Of a stretch of 64,000 nucleotides of DNA, positions 34,805 through 43,553 are shown piece after piece. The first letter of the stretch is position 1; the number at the start of each line of letters is the position of its first letter. The notes beneath the pieces are model-generated. The model saw only the letters and a list, made by a program, of their open reading frames with translations, was not told where the DNA came from and searched no databases. Source of the stretch: Rhodopirellula baltica (GTDB lineage Bacteria; Planctomycetota; Planctomycetia; Pirellulales; Pirellulaceae); assembly GCA_002901265.1 (NCBI GenBank), contig PPHI01000082.1, positions 1-64,000 on the forward strand, given 5' to 3'. A program made the translations under genes and the position numbers.

Positions 34805-35671
34805 GTGGTCCGAACCGTGAACGGATCATCTCGATTACCCGCCGAAGCACGCTCGTCCAGTGATGGTCGACGTGAACGGATGCGACTATTGATTCGGCAA
34901 ACCGGGTTCTCCTCCTTGGGCGAACTTGCCGAGTCTCTGTCGGTCAGCGAGTCAACGGTCCGTCGTGACCTGGAACAACTGGAACAATCCGGCGATGTGC
35001 AACGCACCCACGGCGGTGTGTTCTGGACCGGAGACAGCTCCACCATTCGGGCGTTCGAAGGACGCACCGATTCGACGTGGGCTGTCAAAGCGGCGATCGG
35101 CGCGGTCGCGGCCGAGTTGGTCGAAGAGAACGACACGATTCTGCTCGATGGCGGAAGCACGACTTACGAACTGGCACGCCGATTGGTCGGACGTCAGTTG
35201 CAAGTCGTCACCAACAGCTTGCCGGTCGCGCATTTGCTCTCTAGCAGCGATTCGATTGACTTGGTCACGATTGGCGGTTGTGTCCGCGGCCGGATGGCCG
35301 TAGCGATCGGCCCCCTGGCGGACACGATGCTGCGTCAGATCAACGTTCGGTTGGCGTTCCTGTCGGTCGCGGGAATCAACGAACGTGGCTTCTTCAACAA
35401 CAACATGATGTTGGTCGAAAGCGAAAAGGCGATGTTAGCCGCGGCAGACCGCGTTTATGTCGTCGCTGACAGCACCAAGTTTGGCAAAGTCAGCCTGTCC
35501 CATCTGTGCGGTTTAGGAGACGTGCATGGGATCATCAGCGATACCGGATTGTCGCCCCAATGGAAAAACCGAATCGAAGAAGCTGGCGTGGACCTAGTGT
35601 TAGCCAAGCGTGACGAGAAACCCACCGGTTCGCCACCCGCCGGCTCGTCACTCACAGATCCCTGCTCCTGA
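34805..35671 (+). CDS. DeoR-family regulator of the BMC locus
   Basis: The 288-residue protein has an N-terminal winged helix typical of DeoR ([31 protein letters not shown], about residues 39-71, given here in part). A C-terminal DeoRC sugar-phosphate sensor domain follows ([18 protein letters not shown], then [12 protein letters not shown]). These regulators are usually repressors released by a sugar phosphate. As first gene of the BMC operon and divergent from the SDR, it probably controls both by sensing a fucose/rhamnose intermediate (inference). The start is GTG at 34805, and the first 25 residues look disordered. The last 15 residues are low-complexity. Confidence 0.88.
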   Translation: MVRTVNGSSRLPAEARSSSDGRRERMRLLIRQTGFSSLGELAESLSVSESTVRRDLEQLEQSGDVQRTHGGVFWTGDSSTIRAFEGRTDSTWAVKAAIGAVAAELVEENDTILLDGGSTTYELARRLVGRQLQVVTNSLPVAHLLSSSDSIDLVTIGGCVRGRMAVAIGPLADTMLRQINVRLAFLSVAGINERGFFNNNMMLVESEKAMLAAADRVYVVADSTKFGKVSLSHLCGLGDVHGIISDTGLSPQWKNRIEEAGVDLVLAKRDEKPTGSPPAGSSLTDPCS

Positions 35672-35738
35672 ACGACACCCTGATTTCTGCTTCTCCTTTC
35701 CACCTGCTCCCAATCATTCCCCTTCCCCTCTTTGCTTA

Positions 35739-36446
35739 ATGAACGCGATTGAATTCGATCGAGCTCAAATCGAAGCTCTGGTCCGTCAAGCCATTCGCAC
35801 CGGCGGACTCGGCGGCAGCACTCCGCCCGGATGGGTCGATGGCAAGCCGAACCTCCGCGTCAGCATCTCTGCACGCCACGTGCACCTGACTGACGAACAC
35901 GTCGAAATCCTGTTCGGGCAAGGGGCAAAGCTGGAGCCGGAAAAAGACCTGTATCAAGACGGGTTCTATGCCGCCAAGCAAACCGTGATGGTCGTCGGCC
36001 CACGTCGTCGCATGCTGCCCAGCGTTCGCGTGCTCGGCCCGACCCGCGGCGCCAGCCAAGTCGAACTGGCGTTTACCGATTCGATTTCATTGGGCATCGA
36101 CGCACCGGTTCGCCACAGCGGCCACATCGACGGCACACCGGGTTGTGTCTTGGTCGGTCCTGCCGGCAGCGTGCAATTGTCCCAAGGCGTGATTCGCGCC
36201 GCACGACACGTCCACATGAACTTCTCTGACGCCGCCCACTTTGGCGTCGAAAACGGTGACATGATGCGGCTGAAAATCACCAGCCACGAATGCACCACGG
36301 TCTTCGAAGACGTTCTGGTTCGCGCCGACGAAGCGGCGAAGTTGGAAGTCCACATTGATACCGACGAAGGCAACGCGTGCCATCTGGACGGCGCGTCGAA
36401 GGTCGAGCTGACCAAGAGCGGCTGTAGCTGCGAAGACAAACACTAG
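35739..36446 (+). CDS. pduL: PduL-type phosphotransacylase (BMC)
   Basis: The 235-residue enzyme converts acyl-CoA and phosphate to acyl-phosphate and CoA inside BMCs. Two PduL domains are present, with zinc-binding His in [11 protein letters not shown] and in [12 protein letters not shown]. The N-terminal helix [19 protein letters not shown] followed by a Gly/Pro linker looks like an encapsulation peptide. The frame is open from 35610, but the ATG at 35739 gives the normal length. It probably acts on lactyl-CoA (or propionyl-CoA), freeing CoA for the aldehyde dehydrogenase. Corresponds to PvmC of the described planctomycete locus, if I recall the naming correctly. Confidence 0.93.
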   Translation: MNAIEFDRAQIEALVRQAIRTGGLGGSTPPGWVDGKPNLRVSISARHVHLTDEHVEILFGQGAKLEPEKDLYQDGFYAAKQTVMVVGPRRRMLPSVRVLGPTRGASQVELAFTDSISLGIDAPVRHSGHIDGTPGCVLVGPAGSVQLSQGVIRAARHVHMNFSDAAHFGVENGDMMRLKITSHECTTVFEDVLVRADEAAKLEVHIDTDEGNACHLDGASKVELTKSGCSCEDKH

Positions 36447-36597
36447 TCGCGCTTCACTTTCGCGGCGACGAGTCACTTTTCGCTTGTTGTGGACGCGTGA
36501 GCGATCCGCTCCGGCGAGTTTTCAAAACATCTTTCGGCTCGGACAACGAGCCAACGATCCCGTTAACCCTCTCCCCCTTTTATAGGCAGATTTACTC

Positions 36598-36897
36598 ATG
36601 GCGAAATTGAACGAAGCACTCGGCATGATCGAAACCAAGGGATTCGTTTCCTTGGTCGAAGCCGCCGACGCGATGATGAAAGCGGCAAACGTCCAATACC
36701 TTGGCTGGGACAAGGTCGGCAGCGGTCTGGTCAGCGTCTTTGTCAGCGGTGACGTTGCGGCTGTTAAGGCGGCGACCGATGCCGGTGCAGCAGCTGCCGG
36801 GCGCATCGGCGAAGTCGTCAGCGTTCAGGTCATTCCACGTCCACACGAAGACTTGGTGAAGGTTCTTAAGACTGCGGCTCCGGCTGCCAAAAAGTAG
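36598..36897 (+). CDS. BMC-H shell protein 1
   Basis: This 99-residue single BMC domain begins with the canonical [23 protein letters not shown] and has the beta-strand pair [23 protein letters not shown] and the end [13 protein letters not shown] proteins form the hexameric facets of the shell and their central pores admit substrate. The C-terminus has a short Ala/Lys tail. The next gene encodes a second, diverged BMC-H, so mixed facets are possible. Confidence 0.95.
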   Translation: MAKLNEALGMIETKGFVSLVEAADAMMKAANVQYLGWDKVGSGLVSVFVSGDVAAVKAATDAGAAAAGRIGEVVSVQVIPRPHEDLVKVLKTAAPAAKK

Positions 36898-36986
36898 TCC
36901 GCGGACTCGCGACATCGATTCGTTGCCCCTCGCGGCGCGACGAACGTTTTTCAACCGAACATCAATAATCAATAACAACGAATAAC

Positions 36987-37256
36987 ATGAACGACGCAAT
37001 CGGATTGATTGAAACCAAAGGCTTGTTGGCTCTGATCGAAGCGACCGACGCGATGGCCAAAGCCGCCAACGTACAAATCGTTAAACGGGTCGACATCGGT
37101 GGTGGCTTGGTCACGACTGTTGTCAGCGGTGACGTCGGCAGCGTTCGCGCGGCTGTCGAAGCCGGTGCCAATGCAGCAAGCCAAGCCGGCGAACTGCTCA
37201 GCAGCCACGTGATCCCACGTCCGGCCGAAGGAATCGCACAGGCTTTTTTGTCCTAG
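36987..37256 (+). CDS. BMC-H shell protein 2
   Basis: This 89-residue BMC-H begins with AIGLIETKGLLALIEATDAM and ends with HVIPRPAEGIAQAF. It is about ten residues shorter at the C-terminus than its neighbour, and pore-loop residues differ between the two (GGG here against GSG in the first at the GxG position). It probably makes hexameric shell tiles with a different pore. Confidence 0.95.
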   Translation: MNDAIGLIETKGLLALIEATDAMAKAANVQIVKRVDIGGGLVTTVVSGDVGSVRAAVEAGANAASQAGELLSSHVIPRPAEGIAQAFLS

Positions 37257-37384
37257 GCGGTGATTGCGAAGGCAGTGCTTGCGGAAGCACTGTTGTCGAA
37301 AACAGTGACTGTGATGCGTTGGCAAACACGGTGACTGCATCGACGACGTACAACACAGATGACTCGACGCGGAGGATCCCGCAC

Positions 37385-38617
37385 ATGCTCGTCCTGGTTG
37401 CAAATTTAGGCTCGACCAGCTTCAAGTATCGGCTTTTTGAAATGGCCGAAGAGGGAGCACTCGACGATATCGGCAGCGCCAATTGTCTCGCACGAGGCGC
37501 GGTCGAACGGATCGGTGATGCGGAAAGCAAATGCACCGTCCAGATCGGCGATTGGTCGGACGAACTGACAATGCCCGTCCCCGATCACGGTGTCGCGGTG
37601 GAGTCCTGCCTGAAACAACTGACACATCCCGAGCATGGTGCGATCAAGGACGCTTCCGAAGTCGCCGCGATCGGTTTCAAAGCCGTTCACGGTGGGCGAA
37701 TCTCCGGTGTGTTTGTCGTCGACGAGGAAGTCCTGGATGCGATGGCCGAAATGAACGCCGCCGCTCCGGCACACAACCCGCCTTACATCGCGGCAATGAA
37801 GACGCTTCGCGAGCGATTCCCCGACCTGCCATTGGTCGCCGCTTTCGAAACCGATTTTCACCAAACGATCCCGGCGGCGCGAAAAGAGTACGCGATCCCA
37901 CGCAAATGGGCCGACGAGTTCCACATTCGCAAGTGGGGCTTCCATGGCGCCAGCCATCGCTTCATCGCTTATCGCAGTGCCGAAATCCTTGGACGAAACG
38001 ACGCCCGCGTGATCTCCTGCCACCTCGGCGGCAGCAGTTCGATTACGGCGATCAAAAATCGCCAAAGCGTGCAGACCACGATGGGGATGACGCCACAAAC
38101 GGGATTGCCACAAAACAATCGCGTCGGTGACTTCGACCCATTCGCACTGCCACTGATTATCGAACGCACCGGGTTATCACTGGACGAGACGCTGAAAACG
38201 CTTGCCAGCCAAGGCGGACTGCTTGGCCTGAGCGATCGCAGCGGCGACATCCGTGACATCGAACAAGCGGCAGCAAGCGGCGACGCGAAATCGCAACTCG
38301 CACTCGACGTGTTCATCGAAGAACTACGACGTCACCTCGGTGGCATGTTGGTCGCACTCGGCGGCGCCGACGCGATCGTGTTCACCGGTGGCATCGGCGA
38401 GAACGCGACGAAAATTCGCGAAGGCGTTTGCCAAGGCCTCGAAGAACTGGGCATTCGCATCGACAGCGATGCCAACCAAAGCGTCAAAGAGCGCGGCGGC
38501 GAAAGCGGTGAAGCTTCGTTCCATGCCGACGATTCGAAGACGCAACTGTGGGTCATCCCCACGAACGAAGAAGTCGTCGTCGCACGACAAACGATTCACG
38601 CGATCAAGTCGCGATAG
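37385..38617 (+). CDS. ackA: Acetate/propionate-type kinase (BMC)
   Basis: The 410-residue ASKHA acyl kinase makes ATP from acyl-phosphate and ADP. Motifs: N-terminal VANLGSTSFKYRLF, the His block FHGASHRFIAYRSAEI, phosphate loop HLGGSSSITAI, and the end FTGGIGENATKIRE. The N of the usual VLNxGSSS is replaced by ANLGSTS, a small change seen in BMC-linked kinases. The frame opens at 37319, but the ATG at 37385 starts at the conserved strand. It is likely to use the acyl-phosphate made by PduL, giving lactate or propionate plus ATP. Confidence 0.92.
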   Translation: MLVLVANLGSTSFKYRLFEMAEEGALDDIGSANCLARGAVERIGDAESKCTVQIGDWSDELTMPVPDHGVAVESCLKQLTHPEHGAIKDASEVAAIGFKAVHGGRISGVFVVDEEVLDAMAEMNAAAPAHNPPYIAAMKTLRERFPDLPLVAAFETDFHQTIPAARKEYAIPRKWADEFHIRKWGFHGASHRFIAYRSAEILGRNDARVISCHLGGSSSITAIKNRQSVQTTMGMTPQTGLPQNNRVGDFDPFALPLIIERTGLSLDETLKTLASQGGLLGLSDRSGDIRDIEQAAASGDAKSQLALDVFIEELRRHLGGMLVALGGADAIVFTGGIGENATKIREGVCQGLEELGIRIDSDANQSVKERGGESGEASFHADDSKTQLWVIPTNEEVVVARQTIHAIKSR

Positions 38618-38667
38618 TTTTCCCCAACGATTCCCCTTTCACCCTTTTTTGACGGACTCAATCGCGA

Positions 38668-38976
38668 ATGTTTATCGCACGCGTTTCCGGATCAGTCGTC
38701 AGCACGCAAAAGGTCCAGTCGATGACTGGGCACAAGCTGTTGGTCGTCGAACCGTACCGTCTGGAAGGCGACAAGCGGCAGTCGTTGGTGACCACCGGAC
38801 GGACTTTTATCGCCGTCGACACGCTGGGCTCGGGCGAAGGCGACTTCGTGCTGATCACCCAAGGTAGCAGTGCCCGTTTGACCCCCGAAACGAAATCGCT
38901 GCCCATCGACGCGGTCATCATCGGCATCGTCGACCAAGTCCACATCGACAAGTTGAGCGTTTACTCGCGCGACTGA
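38668..38976 (+). CDS. BMC-P (EutN/CcmL) shell vertex protein 1
   Basis: The 102-residue pentameric vertex protein starts with MFIARVSGSVVSTQK and contains GHKLLVVEPYRL, AVDTLGSGEGDFVLITQGSSAR and AVIIGIVDQVHID, all typical of EutN/CcmL. One of three BMC-P genes in this locus. It lies between the acyl kinase and the aldehyde dehydrogenase. Confidence 0.95.
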   Translation: MFIARVSGSVVSTQKVQSMTGHKLLVVEPYRLEGDKRQSLVTTGRTFIAVDTLGSGEGDFVLITQGSSARLTPETKSLPIDAVIIGIVDQVHIDKLSVYSRD

Positions 38977-39008
38977 TCCACACCAAGACAACTGACTCCC
39001 AATCAATC

Positions 39009-40427
39009 ATGAACTTCGACGAAAATCTCATTCGCAGCGTAGTCGCCCAGGTCTTGGCCGAAGTCGGCCCGATGCCTGCCGCGCCTAGCGCCAGCACCGG
39101 TGGTCAGAACGGAGTCTTCTACGACGCGGACTCGGCCGTCAAAGCCGCTCGCGAAGCGTTCGAACAACTGCGTGAACGCCCCGTCGCCGATCGCAAACGG
39201 ATCATTGACATCATCCGCCGCATCTCGATCGAGCAATGCGAAGAGCTCGGTCTGATGGAGATGGAAGAAACCGGGATCGGCCGCCCCGAGCATAAAATCG
39301 CCAAGCTGAAAACGCTCGGTGAGCAAACGCCGGGCGTCGAGTTCATCGAAACGAAAGCCTACAGCGGTGACCACGGACTGGCGATCATCGAACGCGCCCC
39401 GTTTGGTGTCATCGGTGCAATCACCCCCGTCACCCACAGCTTGCCGACGATCACCGGCAACGCGGTCAGCATGATCGCCGGTGGCAACACGGTTGTCGTC
39501 AACCCGCACCCATCGGGCAAACTGGTCGCGGCCGAAGGCGTTCGCAGATTCAACGAAGCGATCGCGGCCGAAGTCGGGATCGACAACTTGATCTGTGTGA
39601 TCGCCGAGCCAACCTTGGAATCGGCCGAGGCTCTCTTTAAGCATCGCAGTGTCGCGTTGATCTGTGTAACCGGCGGCCCCGCCGTGGCACGTGCCGCTTT
39701 GAATAGCGGTAAACGAGCCATCGTGGCTGGCCCAGGCAATCCGCCGGTTGTGGTCGACGAAACGGCGGACTTGGATTTGGCAGCCCGGTCGATCATCGCC
39801 GGTGCTTCGTACGATAACAACTTGTTGTGCATCGCCGAAAAAGAAGTCTTCGTCGTCGAACGTGTCTTTGACCAGATGATGGAAGCGATGCGACGCGCCG
39901 GTGCGGTTCAGTTGAACTCAACGCAAATCGACGCGTTGACAGCCAAAGCGATCGTGAAAGTTGGCGACGACCAGCACGACGCGGCCTGCAAAGACTTCAT
40001 CGGAAAAGACGCCTCGGTGCTTGCCGCTGCGGCCAATGTCACCGTGCCACTGGACACCGAATTGCTATTTGGCGAAACCGACGAATCGCACCCGTTCGTC
40101 AGTGTCGAACAGATGATGCCGTTTGTCCCATTTGTGCGTGCACGCGATGTCGATCATGCGATCGCGATGGCCAAGCACTACGAACACGGCTTCCGCCACA
40201 CCGCGATCATTCACTCACGCAACGTCCACAACATGACCAAGATGGGCCGCGAGATGGACGTCACGCTGTACGTCAAAAACGGCCCCTGCATGGCATCGCT
40301 GGGCTTGGGCGGCGAAGGTTATCTGTCGTTTTCGATCGCGGGACCGACCGGCGAAGGCGTCACGACACCGACGACGTTTACCCGCGAACGCCGCTGCAGC
40401 ATGGTCGACGAACTGCGTGTCGTTTGA
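39009..40427 (+). CDS. CoA-acylating aldehyde dehydrogenase (PduP/EutE-like)
   Basis: The 472-residue enzyme oxidises an aldehyde to acyl-CoA with NAD+. An N-terminal amphipathic helix, ENLIRSVVAQVLAEVG (residues 5-20), followed by a Pro/Ala/Ser/Gly linker, is a classic encapsulation peptide. The catalytic Cys is Cys274 in ASYDNNLLCIAEKEV, and the cofactor region has GAITPVTHSLPTI. Lactaldehyde from the class II aldolase is the expected substrate in the planctomycete pathway; propionaldehyde is another candidate. It was probably described as a Pvm-series enzyme in Planctopirus limnophila. Confidence 0.93.
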   Translation: MNFDENLIRSVVAQVLAEVGPMPAAPSASTGGQNGVFYDADSAVKAAREAFEQLRERPVADRKRIIDIIRRISIEQCEELGLMEMEETGIGRPEHKIAKLKTLGEQTPGVEFIETKAYSGDHGLAIIERAPFGVIGAITPVTHSLPTITGNAVSMIAGGNTVVVNPHPSGKLVAAEGVRRFNEAIAAEVGIDNLICVIAEPTLESAEALFKHRSVALICVTGGPAVARAALNSGKRAIVAGPGNPPVVVDETADLDLAARSIIAGASYDNNLLCIAEKEVFVVERVFDQMMEAMRRAGAVQLNSTQIDALTAKAIVKVGDDQHDAACKDFIGKDASVLAAAANVTVPLDTELLFGETDESHPFVSVEQMMPFVPFVRARDVDHAIAMAKHYEHGFRHTAIIHSRNVHNMTKMGREMDVTLYVKNGPCMASLGLGGEGYLSFSIAGPTGEGVTTPTTFTRERRCSMVDELRVV

Positions 40428-40459
40428 TTGGAAAACGAGCCAACTGAAGTTTTAAACGT

Positions 40460-40714
40460 ATGCAAACCGCCACCGTCCTCGGATCGACTCACGCGACGAT
40501 CAAGCATGAAAGCTTTGTCGGATGTCGCATGGTCATCCTGCAACCGCTGACGGTTGACGAAAAGCCCGACGGCCCGCCGCTGATCGCGATCGATCAAATC
40601 GGATCACGTCGCGGTGACAAGGTGATGATTTCCAGCGACGGAAGTTACGCACGCGAAGTCACCAAGCACGACCGCACCCCGGCTCGCTGGACTGTCGTCG
40701 GAATCATTGATTAA
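40460..40714 (+). CDS. BMC-P (EutN/CcmL) shell vertex protein 2
   Basis: The 84-residue vertex protein is the shortest of the three. It contains ATVLGSTHATIKHESFVGCRMVI-type N-terminal strands, a central LIAIDQIGSRRGDKVMISSDG and a final ARWTVVGIID. It starts 33 bases after the aldehyde dehydrogenase stop and ends 9 bases before the next gene, so it lies within one tight operon. Confidence 0.93.
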   Translation: MQTATVLGSTHATIKHESFVGCRMVILQPLTVDEKPDGPPLIAIDQIGSRRGDKVMISSDGSYAREVTKHDRTPARWTVVGIID

Positions 40715-40722
40715 AGCGAACT

Positions 40723-41313
40723 ATGAATCACGTCCCCAACACCACCGTACGCAGTACCGATGCTTTGCCCGACGCGGCAAAGATCAGCGAGATTGCGCGC
40801 GAAGTGCTGCGGCGGATCAAAGCGGGACAAACGACAGCGACATCGAACTGCGAACAGGCCAACGCTCATCGCTTGATCACGATCGAAACACTGCCTAAAG
40901 CGGTCGGCAATGAGATCGTCGTTACACCAAGCGGCGTTGTCACACCGGCGGCAATCGAAGAAGCCAAACGGCTTGGCATCCGCATCGTTCGCCAAACCAA
41001 GTCGGCTTCATCAGCCAAACCATCGGTCAGCGAAAACGTCGGCGACGAAGTCGACCCGTTCGTACAACAACTCGCCAAACGTGGTTTAAAAATCCCTGCT
41101 GGTGTTTCGATCGTGTGGACGGACAAACCGGCAGCGGAAGTGTTCAAGCAAATTCAATCCGGGCAACGTGCCGTGATGATTTCGCAGTGGGGTGACATCG
41201 ATCGCTTCGCCGCTGAACTGTCACCACAGGCTTGGGTGCTCGATCGCGACAAGCTTTCCTTGCCAGCCGCTGTGAACTTTGCCGCACGCATCATCAAGCG
41301 AGGTGCCCAATGA
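40723..41313 (+). CDS. Uncharacterised BMC-locus protein with encapsulation-like helix
   Basis: This 196-residue protein of unknown function lies between two BMC-P genes. Near the N-terminus (about residues 18-34) an amphipathic helix, AAKISEIAREVLRRIKAGQ, followed by a polar linker resembles BMC encapsulation peptides. A middle block, EIVVTPSGVVTPAAIEEAKR, recalls the short swivel-like segment found in several BMC proteins. The C-terminal 75 residues (SIVWTDKPAAEVFKQIQSGQ and on) match no family I can name. Its ATGA overlaps the next BMC-P gene, implying translational coupling. Most likely a luminal or shell-associated component, possibly PvmL of the earlier description; function is unknown. 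Confidence 0.8.
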   Translation: MNHVPNTTVRSTDALPDAAKISEIAREVLRRIKAGQTTATSNCEQANAHRLITIETLPKAVGNEIVVTPSGVVTPAAIEEAKRLGIRIVRQTKSASSAKPSVSENVGDEVDPFVQQLAKRGLKIPAGVSIVWTDKPAAEVFKQIQSGQRAVMISQWGDIDRFAAELSPQAWVLDRDKLSLPAAVNFAARIIKRGAQ

Positions 41314-41591
41314 AACTGGCTCGCACGATCGGCACGATGACGTTGTCGAAAGCCCATCCCGGCATGCACCAAGCCAAATTGCGTTTGGTTGAAGTCGTCG
41401 AATCGATTGACCAAATCGATGTCGAACCACTGGGCGGCGAAACGATCGTCGCCTGGGACCTTTGCGGCAGCGGCATCGGTGACCTGGTCGCCCTGGCCGA
41501 AGGCCCCGAAGCGGCACAGCCCTTTTCCGATGTTAAACCACTCGATGCGTCGATCGTCGCCTTGTTAGACGAAGTCGACCTTGGCCGGTAA
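41310..41591 (+). CDS. BMC-P (EutN/CcmL) shell vertex protein 3
   Basis: The 93-residue vertex protein starts from the ATG that overlaps the upstream stop (ATGA). EutN/CcmL blocks are KLRLVEVVESI, ETIVAWDLCGSGIGDLVALAEG and SIVALLDEVDL. The longer open frame upstream lies inside the previous gene and is not used. Three different BMC-P proteins in one small locus suggest mixed or specialised vertices. Confidence 0.93.
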   Translation: MKLARTIGTMTLSKAHPGMHQAKLRLVEVVESIDQIDVEPLGGETIVAWDLCGSGIGDLVALAEGPEAAQPFSDVKPLDASIVALLDEVDLGR

Positions 41592-41651
41592 GTCGCCGGC
41601 AGATACCCGTACAACCACCATTCACCTTCACATCCAACTGATAACTTTGCC

Positions 41652-42548
41652 ATGCAAAACGTTCATAAGATTAAGCAGGACATGTGCGACATTGGACGTC
41701 GGATTTACAACCGCCAATTCGCCGCGGCCAACGACGGGAACATCACCGTCCGCGTCAGCGAAAATGAATTCCTCTGCACTCCGACGTTGCATTGCAAAGG
41801 CTTTCTGAAACCCGAAGACATCGCGACGATCGATATCACCGGCAAGCAAATCGCTGGCCGCAAGAAACGTTCCAGCGAAGCACTGCTGCACTTGGAGATT
41901 TACAAGCAACGCGAAGACATCAAGAGCGTTGTGCACTGCCACCCGCCGCACGCGACCGCGTTTGCCATCGCCCGTGAGCCGATCCCACAGTGCATCCTGC
42001 CCGAAGTCGAAGTCTTTTTGGGCGACGTGCCGATCACCAAGTATGAAACACCCGGCGGACAAGCCTTCGCCGATACGATCATCCCGTTCGTCAACAAGAC
42101 CAACGTCATGATCCTGGCCAACCACGGCACCGTCAGCTATGGCGAGTCGGTTGAGCAGGCGTACTGGTGGACCGAGATCCTGGATTCGTATTGCCGCATG
42201 CTGATGTTGGCCAAACAACTGGGCAACGTCGCGTTCCTGGATCAACAGAAATCACAAGAGCTGTTGGACTTGAAAGACCAGTGGGGCTACAAGGATCCGC
42301 GGAACACCAAAGAGTTCGAAGATTGCGACATCTGTGCCAACGACATCTTCCGCAACTCGTGGAAAGATTCTGGTGTCGAGCGTCGTGCCTTTGACGCTCC
42401 TCCAGCGATGCCCGCCAAAGTCGCCGCAGCCGTAGCAGCTGCCCCTGCACCGGCAGCCGCACCATCGGCAAGTCCGGCGTCTGGTATCAGCGAAGAACAA
42501 TTGGTCAAGCTGATCACTGACGAAGTCCTTCGCCAGATGAAAGCGTAA
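41652..42548 (+). CDS. Class II (fuculose/rhamnulose-phosphate-type) aldolase with C-terminal encapsulation peptide
   Basis: The 298-residue enzyme has a class II aldolase/adducin domain in residues 1-215. The zinc ligands are visible as His95 and His97 in VVHCHPPH and His158 in ILANHGT, and the catalytic Glu is Glu76 in SSEALLH. It should cleave L-fuculose-1-P or L-rhamnulose-1-P to dihydroxyacetone phosphate and L-lactaldehyde. After an Ala/Pro linker (about 255-278) the C-terminal helix ISEEQLVKLITDEVLRQMKA targets it to the BMC lumen. It corresponds to the aldolase PvmN described in Planctopirus. The kinases and isomerases feeding it are not in the window. Confidence 0.93.
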   Translation: MQNVHKIKQDMCDIGRRIYNRQFAAANDGNITVRVSENEFLCTPTLHCKGFLKPEDIATIDITGKQIAGRKKRSSEALLHLEIYKQREDIKSVVHCHPPHATAFAIAREPIPQCILPEVEVFLGDVPITKYETPGGQAFADTIIPFVNKTNVMILANHGTVSYGESVEQAYWWTEILDSYCRMLMLAKQLGNVAFLDQQKSQELLDLKDQWGYKDPRNTKEFEDCDICANDIFRNSWKDSGVERRAFDAPPAMPAKVAAAVAAAPAPAAAPSASPASGISEEQLVKLITDEVLRQMKA

Positions 42549-42617
42549 CGCGAGTCCACGCGAACGAATCCTCCTCCCACCACCGAACACTCCTCACCAA
42601 AACCCATCCACGACATC

Positions 42618-43553
42618 ATGAAAGTTTCGATTATCGGCGGCGGCGGACTCGTTGGCTCCTGTGCGGCGTTTGCCTTGCAGTGTGGCGGCTTGGCTCGCGA
42701 AATCGCTTTGCTTGACGTCAACCAAGAATTGGCGGCCGGCCAAGCCTTGGACATGCAGCACGGCACACCCAGCGTTGCCGACCAAGTCATCGTCGGTGGC
42801 GGGTACGAACACATCCCCAGCAGCGACGTGATCTGCATCACCGCAGGTTTGCGTCGCAAGCCAGACGAGTCGCGTTTGGATTTGATCAACCGCAACACCG
42901 ACTTGTTCGTACAAATTCTGCGTGACGTCAAAGCGGCTGGGCCCAAGCCATCGGCAATCGTTTTGGTCGTCAGCAACCCGGTCGATATTCTGACCTACGT
43001 TGCCGCCAAGATGCTGGGACTGCCTTGCAATCAAGTCATCGGTCTGGGCACGCAGCTCGATACGATTCGTTTTTGTTCGTTGATCGCCGAGCAACTGAAA
43101 TCGCCGCCGACCCAAACCAAGGCGTTGATCTTGGGTGAGCACGGTGAGTCGATGGTTCCGATTTGGAGCAGTGCGACGATCGGCGGTTTGCCGTTGGACA
43201 AGTATCCCGGTTGGTCGCCGACCTTGGCGACACAATTGTTTACCCGCACACGTGGTAGTGGTGCGGAAGTCATCAAACGCAAAGGCGGCGCCGGATTCGC
43301 CGTCGGGATCGCGATCCGCGACGTGATCGATTCGATCATTTTGGATCAGCGACGCGTGTTGCCGGTCAGCAGCATCCAAAACGGTTGCTACGGCATTCGC
43401 GACGTCGCCCTGTCGGTCCCAACCGTCGTCGGCCGAACCGGCGTGGTCGACCGCATGGAAATCGACCTGTGGCCCAAAGAGGTCCAAGGGATGCGAGCCA
43501 GCGGCGCGGCTTTGCGAAAGACATTGGACGTCGTGTTGAAGCGAATCGGGTAA
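42618..43553 (+). CDS. Lactate/malate dehydrogenase family protein (BMC)
   Basis: The 311-residue NAD-dependent dehydrogenase has the dinucleotide motif GGGGLVGS (7-14) and the cofactor acid Asp33. The catalytic set is intact: Asp148 and Arg151 in LDTIR, His175 in GEHGES, Asn120 in SNPVD and Arg86. The residue that separates lactate (Gln) from malate (Arg) enzymes is Arg80 here (GLRRKPDES), so the pocket looks malate-like although the surrounding loop is LDH-like. In the described BMC locus this enzyme is proposed to recycle NAD+. The true substrate is open. It is the last gene of the operon. Confidence 0.88.
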   Translation: MKVSIIGGGGLVGSCAAFALQCGGLAREIALLDVNQELAAGQALDMQHGTPSVADQVIVGGGYEHIPSSDVICITAGLRRKPDESRLDLINRNTDLFVQILRDVKAAGPKPSAIVLVVSNPVDILTYVAAKMLGLPCNQVIGLGTQLDTIRFCSLIAEQLKSPPTQTKALILGEHGESMVPIWSSATIGGLPLDKYPGWSPTLATQLFTRTRGSGAEVIKRKGGAGFAVGIAIRDVIDSIILDQRRVLPVSSIQNGCYGIRDVALSVPTVVGRTGVVDRMEIDLWPKEVQGMRASGAALRKTLDVVLKRIG

